From: Bacteroidales bacterium
Lineage (GTDB): Bacteria; Bacteroidota; Bacteroidia; Bacteroidales; UBA932
Assembly (NCBI GenBank): GCA_017546585.1
Contig: JAFYWC010000079.1
Coordinates: 1 to 53,877 of the forward strand
DNA: 53,877 nucleotides
Reading direction: 5' to 3'
This document shows, piece by piece, positions 19,244-28,256 of this stretch (positions within the stretch are counted from its first letter, which is position 1; each line of letters starts with the position of its first letter). The notes under the pieces are model-generated. The model saw only the letters and a list, made by a program, of their open reading frames with translations. It did not search any database and was not told the DNA's origin. Position numbers and translations under genes: made by a program.

Positions 19244-20500
19244 ATGAGAACATTTAAGACTATTATTGCTGTGCTTGCATCTGCAGTGGCCCTCAGCGGC
19301 TGCTGCAGACAGCCTGCGCAACTGAGCGAGCATACGCTCTTCATTACAGAGGCAGATGCAAAGATCCCTTACCGCATCCCTGCGATTGCAACACTTTCTG
19401 ACGGATCAATGCTTGCACTTTCGGATTACAGACACTGCGGTGGTGACATTGGATTCGGCCGCGTGGACATCCACGGAAGAACATCAGCTGACAACGGTGC
19501 GACCTGGAGCGAGGAGTTTGCCCTTATCGAGGGAACAGGAGTTTCCGGAGCCGTTGACTGCGGTTTCGGTGACGCTGCAATCGTTGCTGACAGAGAAAGC
19601 GATGAGATCCTCGTCATAATGGTTTGTGGCGAGACTGTTTATTGGAAGCCTACGACAACACGTCAGAACCCGAACAGGATTGCTGTCCTCAGAAGCTATG
19701 ACAACGGAAAGACTTGGGCGCAGTGGGAAGAGATGACAGAGCCAATCTATTCGCTCTTTGACTCGAGCGAGCACGGCTGCATCGAGAGCTGCTTCATCGG
19801 ATCAGGCAAGATCTGCCAGAGCCGTCAGGTAAAGGTCGGCAGCTACTATCGTCTCTATGCTGCGATGTGTGCAAGACCAAACGGCAACAGAGTCATCTAT
19901 AGTGACGACTTCGGCCGCACGTGGCATCCGCTCGGAAGCATCAACGAACTTCCTGCAGCCGGTGGTGACGAACCTAAGTGCGAGGAGCTTCCTGACGGTA
20001 GGGTAGTGCTCAGCTCACGCGCATATGGCGGAAGGCTCTTTAACATCTACTCATTCACTGATGTCGCTACAGCAGAGGGTTCTTGGGGTGAGGTGGCATT
20101 CTCAGGTGAGGAAAACAACGGATGTACAGCAGTAGAGAACGCTTGCAACGGTGAGATCCTTATACTTCCATTAATCCGTAAGGAAGACAAGGCAAAAGTC
20201 TATGTGGCTTTCCAGTCAGTCCCTCTCGGACCGGACCGAAGATATGTCGGTGTTTACTACAAGGAACTTCCGGCTGATGCTTCAACACTTACACCAGCAC
20301 TTTTCGCAGCAGATTGGGAAGACCCATATCAGGTCTCAGAGTATCCTTCAGCATATTCTACAATGGTGCAGCAGGAAAACGGCAATATTGCCTTCTTCTA
20401 CGAGGAGTGCGACGGCAACTGCGGCGGCGGCTTCGATATGGTCTACAAGGAAATTCCGATTGATTCCCTTACATTCAACAGATACAGGATCGCAAAGTAA
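19244..20500 (+). CDS. GH33 exo-sialidase lipoprotein
   Basis: The 418-residue protein has lipobox LSGC and a second Cys directly after it. It shows the six-bladed sialidase signature: YRIPAIATL with the first triad arginine Arg44, Asp-box repeats SADNGATW, SYDNGKTW and SDDFGRTW, and the likely nucleophile Tyr371 in SAYSTM. It hydrolyses terminal alpha-linked sialic acid, exposing galactose for the GH2 enzyme of the same operon and supplying substrate for the nan-type operon at 31486-35500. It lacks the additional carbohydrate-binding domain seen in many longer bacterial sialidases. Last gene of its operon, closed by the terminator at 20516-20555. Confidence 0.92.
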   Translation: MRTFKTIIAVLASAVALSGCCRQPAQLSEHTLFITEADAKIPYRIPAIATLSDGSMLALSDYRHCGGDIGFGRVDIHGRTSADNGATWSEEFALIEGTGVSGAVDCGFGDAAIVADRESDEILVIMVCGETVYWKPTTTRQNPNRIAVLRSYDNGKTWAQWEEMTEPIYSLFDSSEHGCIESCFIGSGKICQSRQVKVGSYYRLYAAMCARPNGNRVIYSDDFGRTWHPLGSINELPAAGGDEPKCEELPDGRVVLSSRAYGGRLFNIYSFTDVATAEGSWGEVAFSGEENNGCTAVENACNGEILILPLIRKEDKAKVYVAFQSVPLGPDRRYVGVYYKELPADASTLTPALFAADWEDPYQVSEYPSAYSTMVQQENGNIAFFYEECDGNCGGGFDMVYKEIPIDSLTFNRYRIAK

Positions 20501-20515
20501 GCGGCTTATAACATA

Positions 20516-20555
20516 AAAAAAGATGTCGGCTGTCATTACAGTCGACATCTTTTTT
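20516..20555. terminator. Strong bidirectional terminator between convergent operons
   Basis: An A run plus GATGTCG and CTGT pairs with ACAG and CGACATC plus a T run around a CATT loop (arms 20516-20533 and 20538-20555, one G-T wobble). It serves the sialidase operon on the plus strand and PUL-1 on the minus strand. Confidence 0.92.
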
Positions 20556-20575
20556 ATTATCAAGTAGTTATATCG

Positions 20576-22267
20576 TTAGTTCTTAGCAACCTCGTATACA
20601 ACATACTTTCTCTTTGCAGTACCTGCGCCATTGTCGTATCCGTATCCGTTGTTACCGATTACGAATCCCTCGTCCTCGCCCATGCACCAGATTGTCTGAG
20701 TCTCGGCTCCGATAGGGAGGAGGTAAACGTCGAGAACGTAAAGCTCGTTGGATGCGTTGTAGCCACCCCAGTTGTTCGCGTACTCAAGGTAGAGTGCGTT
20801 GTCAACGTCTGCAGTGAAGCCGAGGTCTGCATCAAGATACTTGCCGTTAGAAACTGACTTCCATGTACCTGCTGACCAGTTGCCATAATCGTCGAATGAA
20901 GTGTCGAGCTTAGAGCTGTCCTCCTTGTACTCGAATACGCTTGACTCAGAGATCTCGTAATATGACTGCTCTGACATTGAAAGAACACCGTCAACCTCTG
21001 TCCAAGCCATAGTGTCGTAATATTTGCTGAAGATTACGTAGAGACCGCCGTCCTTAAGGTCATCAGCATACTTGAGCTCAGAACCGGTGATTGAGTATGT
21101 TCCCTCACCTGGAGTTGGATCTGGTTCTGGCTCTGGCTCTGGATTTGGCTGCTCTGGTGAAAGGTTGTCGATGGTTCCCTGGTACTCGAATACGAGCTTC
21201 TTGTTGTCCTTAGCATCTAAGTAACTCTCCCAGTTTGCGCTGTACTGAACACCTGTTCCGCTTACAGTGTATACTCCGTTGTTCTGTGCTACAGTAACAG
21301 AGAGAGATGAGAAGATGTACATATCCTGATAGAGTTCTTTGCCCCACTCAGTATCCCAGTATGAGCTGTAGTAGTTAGCTGTAGTAGCCGTAACTTCGAT
21401 GTAACCATACCAATCCTCATACTCCACAGTATTATCAATAGTATTCTCAGCGATAGAGTATGTACCATCGAGAAGCTCTGATGTGTTGAAGGTTATCTGG
21501 ATATAGTCTCCTATGTTTCCTCTTGGGTCGTTATATACGAAATTCACTCTGATCTTATTATCTGCGTCAAAGTATGCTGCTGCATATCCGAACTCATTGA
21601 TCACGATCTCCTCAAGAGTAGAGATAGTGAATGAAAGCTGCTCAGACATTGCAGTTGTAGTACCGTTCTGTACTGCAGCAACAACGAAATAGTCGCCGTC
21701 CTCAAGGCCAGAAATGGTAACCTCCTGCTCCTCTGTTGCAGAAACCTCTGTACCCTCAGCGAGGATGTCACCTGCAGCAGCCTCTGCGCCAGCAGCGTAC
21801 ACCTTGTATGCGCACTTTGTTGCGTCAGTAGGAGTTACAACGAATGTGAAAGAAGCGTCAGTAGCCTCAACCTGTGTGATTGTAACCTGTGGCTCAGCAG
21901 GAACGTCAGTTGTAGTCATTGTTACAGGCTCAGAAACAACGATTCCGAGGTCGTTCATTGCGGCAGCAACGATAGTGTAGGTTGCACCGTCTGTAAGGTC
22001 GTTAACAGTTACGGTTGCTGTAGTGTTAGCCTCTACAGCTGCACCTTTCTCAAGAATGGCCTCACCTGTTGGGGTTGAACCCTCTACGCAAACATAAGCA
22101 ACAGCTGTTGCGTTCTCAGAGGTTACTGTGAATGTAACTGAAGATGTAGTTACATCGCCGGCTTCAACAGATACGGTAGCTTTCTTGAGCTCCTCCTTCT
22201 GTTCCTCCGGATTACAAGCAGCGAACATTACTGATGCAGCTGCAAGGAGAAAAAAGATTTTCTTCAT
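20576..22267 (-). CDS. PUL-1 lipoprotein with fibronectin-III-like repeats and an extra C-terminal domain
   Basis: The 563-residue protein has lipobox MFAAC followed by acidic residues (NPEEQKEE), suggesting surface export. Two fibronectin-III-like domains (about 28-115 and 120-210) contain the repeated pattern TSSVTFTVTSENA and TIVAAAMNDLG. A third beta-rich domain (about 215-365) carries LLDGTYSI and VSGTGVQY. A Pro-Glu linker (about 369-386) leads to a fourth domain (about 387-563) rich in Tyr, Trp and Gly. No catalytic motif is seen. This is the form of surface glycan-binding proteins encoded at the end of susCD operons. The next gene upstream (22315-23406) is a paralogue that lacks the fourth domain. 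It is the last gene of the operon. Ligand is unknown; N-glycan or glycoprotein is inferred from context. Confidence 0.7.
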   Translation of the reverse strand: MKKIFFLLAAASVMFAACNPEEQKEELKKATVSVEAGDVTTSSVTFTVTSENATAVAYVCVEGSTPTGEAILEKGAAVEANTTATVTVNDLTDGATYTIVAAAMNDLGIVVSEPVTMTTTDVPAEPQVTITQVEATDASFTFVVTPTDATKCAYKVYAAGAEAAAGDILAEGTEVSATEEQEVTISGLEDGDYFVVAAVQNGTTTAMSEQLSFTISTLEEIVINEFGYAAAYFDADNKIRVNFVYNDPRGNIGDYIQITFNTSELLDGTYSIAENTIDNTVEYEDWYGYIEVTATTANYYSSYWDTEWGKELYQDMYIFSSLSVTVAQNNGVYTVSGTGVQYSANWESYLDAKDNKKLVFEYQGTIDNLSPEQPNPEPEPEPDPTPGEGTYSITGSELKYADDLKDGGLYVIFSKYYDTMAWTEVDGVLSMSEQSYYEISESSVFEYKEDSSKLDTSFDDYGNWSAGTWKSVSNGKYLDADLGFTADVDNALYLEYANNWGGYNASNELYVLDVYLLPIGAETQTIWCMGEDEGFVIGNNGYGYDNGAGTAKRKYVVYEVAKN

Positions 22268-22314
22268 GTTTTACTTTAATAATGGTTTGACTTTATAATG
22301 ATAGTTGTGTTTTA

Positions 22315-23406
22315 TTATATAATAGGAAGACCTGGGACCTCGCAAGTGATGTCAAACACGAGCTTGCTGAGAATCTGGTGCTCCTCTTCGAATTTGTCAT
22401 ACTGGAGACCCTCTCCAACGAGTCTGTACTTGCCGTCAACGTGTGTCACGGTTACAGTCAAGGTCTCGAAGTAATATCTAGAGGTGATTTCGTCGTTTGG
22501 TGTCTTGTGCTCGCAGTATGCAGGATTGAGGCAACCTGGCACTACGTTACCGTCGGCAGGAATAGAGTATGTTCCTTCGAGGAGGCAAGTTGCGTCAAGT
22601 GGGAGGCAGAATTCAAGGATGATGTCAGCCTGCTCGTTCTTGTGGTCCTTATACTTGAGCTGGAGACCGAGTTCCATAGCTGTGTTGTACGAGTTAGGAC
22701 TGAAGTACTTCTTGTATGAACCAAAGTATGTCTCACCTACGATCACTATAGGAAGATTGCTCAATGTGAAGCTGAGAGCCTCTGACATTGCGGTCTTGTC
22801 ACCGTTCTGAACTGCTGCAACAACGAAATATGATCCGTCAGGCATATCAGAGATAGTGATCTCTGATGCTTCACCAGATGATGCAGCTTCACCATTTGCG
22901 AGGACATCCTCAGCTGTAGGTGTTTCACCATCTGCGTATACCTTATATGCGCACTTCTCAGCATCTGAAGGGTTGATGGTGAATGTATAAGTTACGTCAG
23001 TAGCCTCAACCTCTGTGATTGTAACCTGTGGGTTAGCTGGAATTTCGGTTGTAGTCATTGTTACTGTCTCAGATACGACTACTCCGAGCTCGTTCATGGC
23101 TGCAGCAACAACAGTGTATGCTACTCCGTCCTTAAGATCGTTTACTGTAACAGGTACAGTAGTGTTAGGCTCTACAGCTGTGCCCTGCTCAAGAATAGCC
23201 TCACCTGCTGGTGCAGCACCTTCTACGCAAAGATATGCAACTGCTTCTGCGTTCTCAGATGTTACAGTGAATGTAACTGATGAAGTCGTAACCTCTCCTG
23301 CATTAACAGATACGGTAGCAGCTTTAGTCTGCTCCTCCTGCTGGGCTGGGTCACAAGCAGCGAACATTACAGATGAAACTGCCAAAAGAATAAGGATTTT
23401 CTTCAT
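22315..23406 (-). CDS. PUL-1 lipoprotein with two fibronectin-III-like repeats
   Basis: The 363-residue protein has lipobox MFAAC, then DPAQQEEQ. The first about 210 residues closely match the neighbour at 20576-22267, with the same two fibronectin-III-like domains, while the remaining about 150 residues have diverged and share only short landmarks (LLEGTYSI, LVGEGLQY). It has no catalytic motif. It is probably a surface glycan-binding protein derived by tandem duplication. It lies 23 bases after the DUF1735-F5/8 gene and 47 bases before its paralogue. I do not recognise a named family beyond the fold guess. Confidence 0.7.
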   Translation of the reverse strand: MKKILILLAVSSVMFAACDPAQQEEQTKAATVSVNAGEVTTSSVTFTVTSENAEAVAYLCVEGAAPAGEAILEQGTAVEPNTTVPVTVNDLKDGVAYTVVAAAMNELGVVVSETVTMTTTEIPANPQVTITEVEATDVTYTFTINPSDAEKCAYKVYADGETPTAEDVLANGEAASSGEASEITISDMPDGSYFVVAAVQNGDKTAMSEALSFTLSNLPIVIVGETYFGSYKKYFSPNSYNTAMELGLQLKYKDHKNEQADIILEFCLPLDATCLLEGTYSIPADGNVVPGCLNPAYCEHKTPNDEITSRYYFETLTVTVTHVDGKYRLVGEGLQYDKFEEEHQILSKLVFDITCEVPGLPII

Positions 23407-23429
23407 TTTTAGTTCTTGATTATAAAAGT

Positions 23430-24359
23430 TTATTCAATAGTTGCTACGATGTCCTTGATCGTAATCTTTGTTCCCTGTGATGAGTTGAGGACGATCTTTA
23501 CAGCAGATACCTGGCGCGCGTTGTAGAGCTCAATGTTGTGATTTCCCTTTCTTACCAGGTCATAAGATCCGATAGACTTGAAGTCTGTGCCGTCAGTGCT
23601 GAGAAGAACAGTAACGTTCTTAGCAGAGTATGTCTCAGAGGAGTATACCATTCCGACGCTCTTGAGGTTGATAGTCTTTCCAAAGTCTACGATGATGGCG
23701 CTGCCTTTTGAGAAGTCGATACCTGATGTTCCGACAGCATATCTGTCAGTATAGTCATTTCCATTGGCATCTTTGATTGTCCAGCCTGTCTTGTCGATTG
23801 ATGTTCCGGCAGGATTGACCTTGACAGCTCCAGCAACCTCCTCTGCTGTGTATGTGAGGTAGATAACAGACTGTTCGCTGATGGTAAGTGAAGCATCTGC
23901 GCTCTTGATCACTACAGGAACCAGGTAGTTCTGTGAACCCTCAGGTATGATTGACTCTACATTCTCATATACTACCTGAATCGACTCCTCGCTGACATAC
24001 TTACCCTGCTTGATCACAAGAGTCTCGTTCTGGAGCTTTGCAATCGGAAGGAGCTTGTAGTTTGTCTTGTTCTCAAGGTTGTACTTCTCGATGAGTGTCT
24101 CGTCAATTGCAAGGTTCACGTTGACATCCTTTACTGCTGGCTTTGTGCAGCGGATGGTCTTGAAGTCATCAACTTCGTTGAACTTTCTCATCCAGATGCC
24201 GTCCGGCTTGAATGTAACAGTGAATGATGTTGCAGAAGGTTCCTGTATGTAGACCCAATTCTGCGAATATGGGTCTACATAAGCCTCCTCCTTTGCGCAG
24301 CCGGCAAAGAGCGACACGGCTGCAGCGATTATGATTATGCTTTTAAAAATATTCTTCAT
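23430..24359 (-). CDS. DUF1735 plus F5/8-type C (discoidin) lipoprotein
   Basis: The 309-residue protein has lipobox FAGC and then AKEEAYVD, an acidic run that fits the surface-export signal of Bacteroidota lipoproteins. Residues about 30-170 form a DUF1735 (BT_3987-type N-terminal) domain, with the recurrent pattern NLAIDETLIEKYN and VPVVIKSAD. Residues about 185-309 form a small beta-sandwich resembling a discoidin/CBM32 domain (GKTINLKSVGMVYSS, VTVLLSTDGTDF, VSAVKIVL). It would bind glycan at the surface next to the SusCD complex. There is no catalytic domain. Confidence 0.75.
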   Translation of the reverse strand: MKNIFKSIIIIAAAVSLFAGCAKEEAYVDPYSQNWVYIQEPSATSFTVTFKPDGIWMRKFNEVDDFKTIRCTKPAVKDVNVNLAIDETLIEKYNLENKTNYKLLPIAKLQNETLVIKQGKYVSEESIQVVYENVESIIPEGSQNYLVPVVIKSADASLTISEQSVIYLTYTAEEVAGAVKVNPAGTSIDKTGWTIKDANGNDYTDRYAVGTSGIDFSKGSAIIVDFGKTINLKSVGMVYSSETYSAKNVTVLLSTDGTDFKSIGSYDLVRKGNHNIELYNARQVSAVKIVLNSSQGTKITIKDIVATIE

Positions 24360-24370
24360 CGTTCTGTCTT

Positions 24371-25585
24371 TTAGAATGCGTACTCATTCCATCCGTGTGC
24401 CTCATACTTTCCGCCGGCATCACCTGAGAGTGATGGAATCACACCGAATGTAGCAGAGTGATTTGTCTCGTTCTCATCGTCGTTTGCCACGTCGTTGATT
24501 ACCTTTGCTCCAGGCCCCTCGTTCATAGGGAGGTACATCACGAGATCCTTGTCAGTATACTCAACTTCCGAACGCATATTGTTGCTGATCTGAGCCTCTG
24601 TACGAGTGGTCTTCCATAGTCTGAGCTGACACATCTCAACATAGTCATAGCTCATATTCTGTGCAAGGCGAACTGCGTCAATGTACATTGGTACGCCGGC
24701 CATCGATGAGAATACAGCTACGAGCTGACCGTCCTGGTAAAGTTTTGACTCACCTGTTGTTCCGTCATATGATACGGCAAAGTGGTACCAGGTGTTTGCT
24801 GAAAGGCCCTTTCCGTCTGCTGGGTTTCCTGTATCAAACTGGCCGCCCATTGTCTTGACCTGAAGGTAGTTGAAGTCATAGCTACCATAAACAAGGTCAC
24901 CGAAACGGACATACATTCCGTTGTTCTCCTTGCTTGAAGTGCAGTGGATAAGACATTGGTTGTTTACATAGAACGGTCTGCTCTCATAGTATGGAACAAG
25001 ACGGCACCACCACTCGAGTGTACAGTTGAGGAGTTCCATTCCCCAGTCTGTGTAAGGGAGACACTGTGCAGCACAGTCCTTCTTCCACATCGGAACCATC
25101 TGATGGAGCGGCTTCATCAGATAGAAGATAAACTTGGATGTCTCTTCTGCAACAGGGATGTCTCCTGTGCTTGAAACCTTCACTCCGATTGCGTATTTTG
25201 CACCGCCTGTTTCAAACGGGCTCACCTTGACTACTACAGGATTTGAGTTTACAGAACCTGCAGGGATAGTGGTAAGAACCGGAGCTTTGATGTTTGACTT
25301 CTCCACAGGCTTGTATCCACCCTGGTATCTTTCGTTATAGTCCTCGATTACCTGAGGGTCGATTGCGATTGAAACGGTAACATCGTGATCAACAGCCTTG
25401 GCAAGGCGCACAGTGAACTGAAGTTCAGTGTCACCTTCAGTGGCCATATCTATAGTACCAACTCGTCCTGCATCGGCGCCGTTGATATATATCATATTGT
25501 CGATAACTGGCAGAGCTTCATTCTCGCAGCTCATAAGCGCTGCGGAAACAAAAGAAAATGCTAAGAGTCTGAATGTCTTTTTCAT
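24371..25585 (-). CDS. DUF1735 plus LamG (concanavalin A-like) lipoprotein
   Basis: The 404-residue protein has lipobox LMSC followed by ENEALP. The DUF1735 domain is at about 25-150 (VSIAIDPQVIEDYN, KYAIGVKVSSTGD). A LamG/concanavalin A-like domain is at about 170-360, with the typical NTWYHFAVSYDGTTGESKLYQDG strand order split around residue 270-292 and LRLWKTTRTEAQI near the end. Such DUF1735-LamG proteins are surface glycan-binding components of N-glycan and mucin loci. The same architecture occurs at the matching position of PUL-2 (43932-45182). It sits 14 bases after the GH18 gene and 11 bases before the DUF1735-F5/8 gene. Confidence 0.8.
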   Translation of the reverse strand: MKKTFRLLAFSFVSAALMSCENEALPVIDNMIYINGADAGRVGTIDMATEGDTELQFTVRLAKAVDHDVTVSIAIDPQVIEDYNERYQGGYKPVEKSNIKAPVLTTIPAGSVNSNPVVVKVSPFETGGAKYAIGVKVSSTGDIPVAEETSKFIFYLMKPLHQMVPMWKKDCAAQCLPYTDWGMELLNCTLEWWCRLVPYYESRPFYVNNQCLIHCTSSKENNGMYVRFGDLVYGSYDFNYLQVKTMGGQFDTGNPADGKGLSANTWYHFAVSYDGTTGESKLYQDGQLVAVFSSMAGVPMYIDAVRLAQNMSYDYVEMCQLRLWKTTRTEAQISNNMRSEVEYTDKDLVMYLPMNEGPGAKVINDVANDDENETNHSATFGVIPSLSGDAGGKYEAHGWNEYAF

Positions 25586-25599
25586 ATTGATCTACCTTG

Positions 25600-26661
25600 T
25601 TATTTTTTGATTTGAGGATTTAGGTTCTTGATGGCCTTGCGTACCCACGGGTAGTCAACTCCTGACTGAAGTCCGTATTCCTCTGCTTCCTCAGCAGATG
25701 CATCTGGGTAGTCATACTCGATGTGGTATGCTCCGAATCCCGCTACCTCAACGCCGCAGCTTGGTGTCCAGTAGGTCTGCTCAAGGAAGTAGTGCTTTCT
25801 TGAAGCCTCCTCGAAGTCACCTGTGATGATTGACTTGCGGAGCATGTCATCATGGATCTCAGGGTGAGATGCCCTCATATAGTTCTCAAGGAATGAATCA
25901 GGAGATGCGTTCCAGTAGTGCTGCCAGATGAGGTAGTCAAGGCTGAGGAGCACATCATCCTCAAGCATTTTGTAGATGTAGATCCATCCACCGCCTGCAG
26001 GGATGTCGGCCACGAGCATCATGCCCTCCTTGTCAAACTCAGCGCGGAGCTTTCTCATAAATGCGTTGAGGACAGATGGGAACTGTGTGTTCACGAGGGA
26101 ACCTGAGTCCTCGATATCATAGTCGAATCCGTTGGTCTTGTACTTTTTGCATGTGTCTACGATAGCCATTGCGTATTTCTCGGCTGCAGCGATGAGGAGT
26201 TCCTCGTCAGAAGCTTTCCAAGGTCTCTTAGGGACGCCCCAGAACTCTTCAGGATCCTCTCCCTCCGGTGTAAGGTTCACTCCGATGTCACCGGCTCTCC
26301 AGCAGAGGACTGCCTTTGAACCACGCTCCTGGAATGCCTTGAGGTCCTTCTGCTTTGCCTCGTTGATGTCACCCCAGCAGAGCCAGAGGCTGACGAAGTC
26401 AACGCTGTCAGGGAGACCCATAAGTGAGTTCGCCATCGAACCACCCTCGCCGGCCCAGTTACCGAACCATCCGAACATCACCTTGTGAGGTGAGTTGAAA
26501 TAGTCCTTGAGGTTGTCCTTGTATGCCTGGGTTGGAGGAGTGTAGTAGTCCTTTGCCTCAGGCTGGGTCCATTTTGTACATGATGTACCCAGTATGCCGA
26601 CCATAAAGAAAAGTCCAAGTCCGGCACCGAAAAGTATGTTTTTAATATTGTTCATAATCAT
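25600..26661 (-). CDS. GH18 endo-beta-N-acetylglucosaminidase-like lipoprotein (PUL-1)
   Basis: The 353-residue protein has a signal peptide with lipobox GTSC and a CTKWTQPE start to the mature chain. It is a single GH18 TIM barrel. The catalytic motif (DxxDxDxE) reads NGFDYDIE: Asp180, Asp182 and the acid Glu184 are present and only the first Asp is Asn. GH18 endoglycosidases of gut Bacteroidota cut the chitobiose core of N-glycans at the cell surface, leaving one GlcNAc on the protein. It is encoded directly after susCD, 15 bases past susD. It is clearly related to the catalytically dead protein at 42924-43919 (shared C-x-x-W-T-x-PE start and a PDS-D-V segment). Activity is likely but the Asn substitution leaves some doubt; the alternative is a binding protein. 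Confidence 0.8.
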   Translation of the reverse strand: MIMNNIKNILFGAGLGLFFMVGILGTSCTKWTQPEAKDYYTPPTQAYKDNLKDYFNSPHKVMFGWFGNWAGEGGSMANSLMGLPDSVDFVSLWLCWGDINEAKQKDLKAFQERGSKAVLCWRAGDIGVNLTPEGEDPEEFWGVPKRPWKASDEELLIAAAEKYAMAIVDTCKKYKTNGFDYDIEDSGSLVNTQFPSVLNAFMRKLRAEFDKEGMMLVADIPAGGGWIYIYKMLEDDVLLSLDYLIWQHYWNASPDSFLENYMRASHPEIHDDMLRKSIITGDFEEASRKHYFLEQTYWTPSCGVEVAGFGAYHIEYDYPDASAEEAEEYGLQSGVDYPWVRKAIKNLNPQIKK

Positions 26662-26676
26662 TCTGCTGGATTATTT

Positions 26677-28245
26677 TTACTTCGCCCACCAAAGGTTTGT
26701 AGCACCTGTGTCAGGACCACCGAGATAGCTGATTGCAGTCGCAACGTTGCTAGGGTTGGTGTTTTTCTCATTCTCAGAATAAGGAATACGACGCATTCCC
26801 TTCTGCGAGTTGACACCGTCGGTGTTCTTGTTGTCTACTACAGGGAACATCACAGGATAACCAGTACGTCTGTAGTCTCCCCATCTTTCCCAACCGTTAG
26901 GGAATGATGCAATCCACTTCTGGACAAGGATTCTCTCGAGGTTCTCAGAGTTGTTTGCTGACTCGTCGTACTTAGGTGTCACCTTTGATACTGCCTGATA
27001 GCTGTTTGCTGACTTATAAGGGTCAGTGTAGGCAGCAGGCTTCGCAGTGCTCTGGAGGTATTCTGCTGCGCCGGTAACACCGCGCTCCTCCATTGAGAGG
27101 GTTACACCCTGCTCATAAAGGTTCTTAGCGGAATCTCCCATGTTCCATTTCTTGAGGGCTCCCTCTGCGCGGAGGAAGTATGCCTCGGCAGCAGACATAA
27201 TGAGAAGCTTGTCTGTCTCAGCGATGTTTGTTGTAGAGAATGTCTGATATGTCGCGAATGTACCTGACTCCTGATAGATACCGTTACGTACACCTACGAT
27301 GCCCATATTTGCCTTGTATGTACCAGGCTTTGCATAAACTGCAAGGCGAGGGTCGTTGTAGCCACCGAGGTATGATGATACGTTTGCACTGAGTCTGAAC
27401 TCACCACCGTTCCACTCGATCTCTGCACGGTAGTAAGGGTTCATACCGTCGTTGAATGAGCTCCATGCGCTGTCAGATGCGAGTGTCATCACACCGATAG
27501 AGTGAGATACTGCCTGCTCTGCCATCTTCTTTGAGAGGGTAGTGTCGACACCGCTGATGCGGATTGCCATACGGAGCTTGAGGGTGTTTGCGAACTTTAC
27601 CCACTTGGTGATGTCTCCACCGAATACTACGTCGTATCCAGCCATCACAGAGGTGTCCTCGCCGGAAGCTACGATAAGGCTGAGTGCGTCAATAGCCTCG
27701 TTAAGGTCTTCGAACATATAGTTGAAGAGGTCTTTCTCAGTATCGTATGCCACGAACATCTCACCATCCTTTACCTGTGAGTAAGGGATCGGGCCATAGA
27801 TCTCGTTGAGGCGGTATGATCCGAACACGCGGAGGATCTGTGCCCAGTGGTAGATGATGCCTGATCCGCCAGAGAACTCAGTGATCTGGAAGAAGTTGGT
27901 GTAGATCTGAGGCATCATTGTGTCGTATGCTGCGCCCTTCCAACCGATTCTCGGATCGAGAGTGTAGAAGTTTCCCTGGTTACCCCACGGGTTGATGTTG
28001 GCGATATGTCCGCCATATTCAGAACCGATCATCTGATCGATCATCTGCGAGTTGTTCTGCTGTCCCTGGACAAGGAGCTGCTGCATATTCTTGATCAGCG
28101 ATCCGATGTATGCTCCATCTCCGATCATATCTTCAGGAGTCGGCAGATAAGGATTCTTGTTGAAATCCTCGAACTTTCCTGTGCAGCTGGCAAGCACAGA
28201 CGCCAACAGGAAAGAAGCAGTAAATATCTTGAATGTCTTTTTCAT
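26677..28245 (-). CDS. SusD/RagB-family glycan-binding lipoprotein (PUL-1)
   Basis: The 522-residue protein has lipobox LASC, followed by TGKFEDFNKNP, the usual start of SusD-like chains. The tetratricopeptide-like helices and C-terminal motifs (ILVQKWIASFPNGWERW, DYRRTGYP, RRIPY, YLGGPDTGATNLWW) are typical. SusD caps the SusC channel at the outer surface and captures glycan. It lies 11 bases after susC. The C-terminal end strongly resembles the PUL-2 SusD (YLGGPDRMSTRLWW), showing that the two pairs are paralogous. The glycan ligand is inferred from context. Confidence 0.93.
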   Translation of the reverse strand: MKKTFKIFTASFLLASVLASCTGKFEDFNKNPYLPTPEDMIGDGAYIGSLIKNMQQLLVQGQQNNSQMIDQMIGSEYGGHIANINPWGNQGNFYTLDPRIGWKGAAYDTMMPQIYTNFFQITEFSGGSGIIYHWAQILRVFGSYRLNEIYGPIPYSQVKDGEMFVAYDTEKDLFNYMFEDLNEAIDALSLIVASGEDTSVMAGYDVVFGGDITKWVKFANTLKLRMAIRISGVDTTLSKKMAEQAVSHSIGVMTLASDSAWSSFNDGMNPYYRAEIEWNGGEFRLSANVSSYLGGYNDPRLAVYAKPGTYKANMGIVGVRNGIYQESGTFATYQTFSTTNIAETDKLLIMSAAEAYFLRAEGALKKWNMGDSAKNLYEQGVTLSMEERGVTGAAEYLQSTAKPAAYTDPYKSANSYQAVSKVTPKYDESANNSENLERILVQKWIASFPNGWERWGDYRRTGYPVMFPVVDNKNTDGVNSQKGMRRIPYSENEKNTNPSNVATAISYLGGPDTGATNLWWAK

Positions 28246-28256
28246 TGTCTATTGGC

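Noticed and set aside
26110-26133. PUL-1 GH18 as catalytically dead
   Set aside because: Only the first motif residue is changed (Asn); Asp180, Asp182 and Glu184 remain, so activity is still expected.
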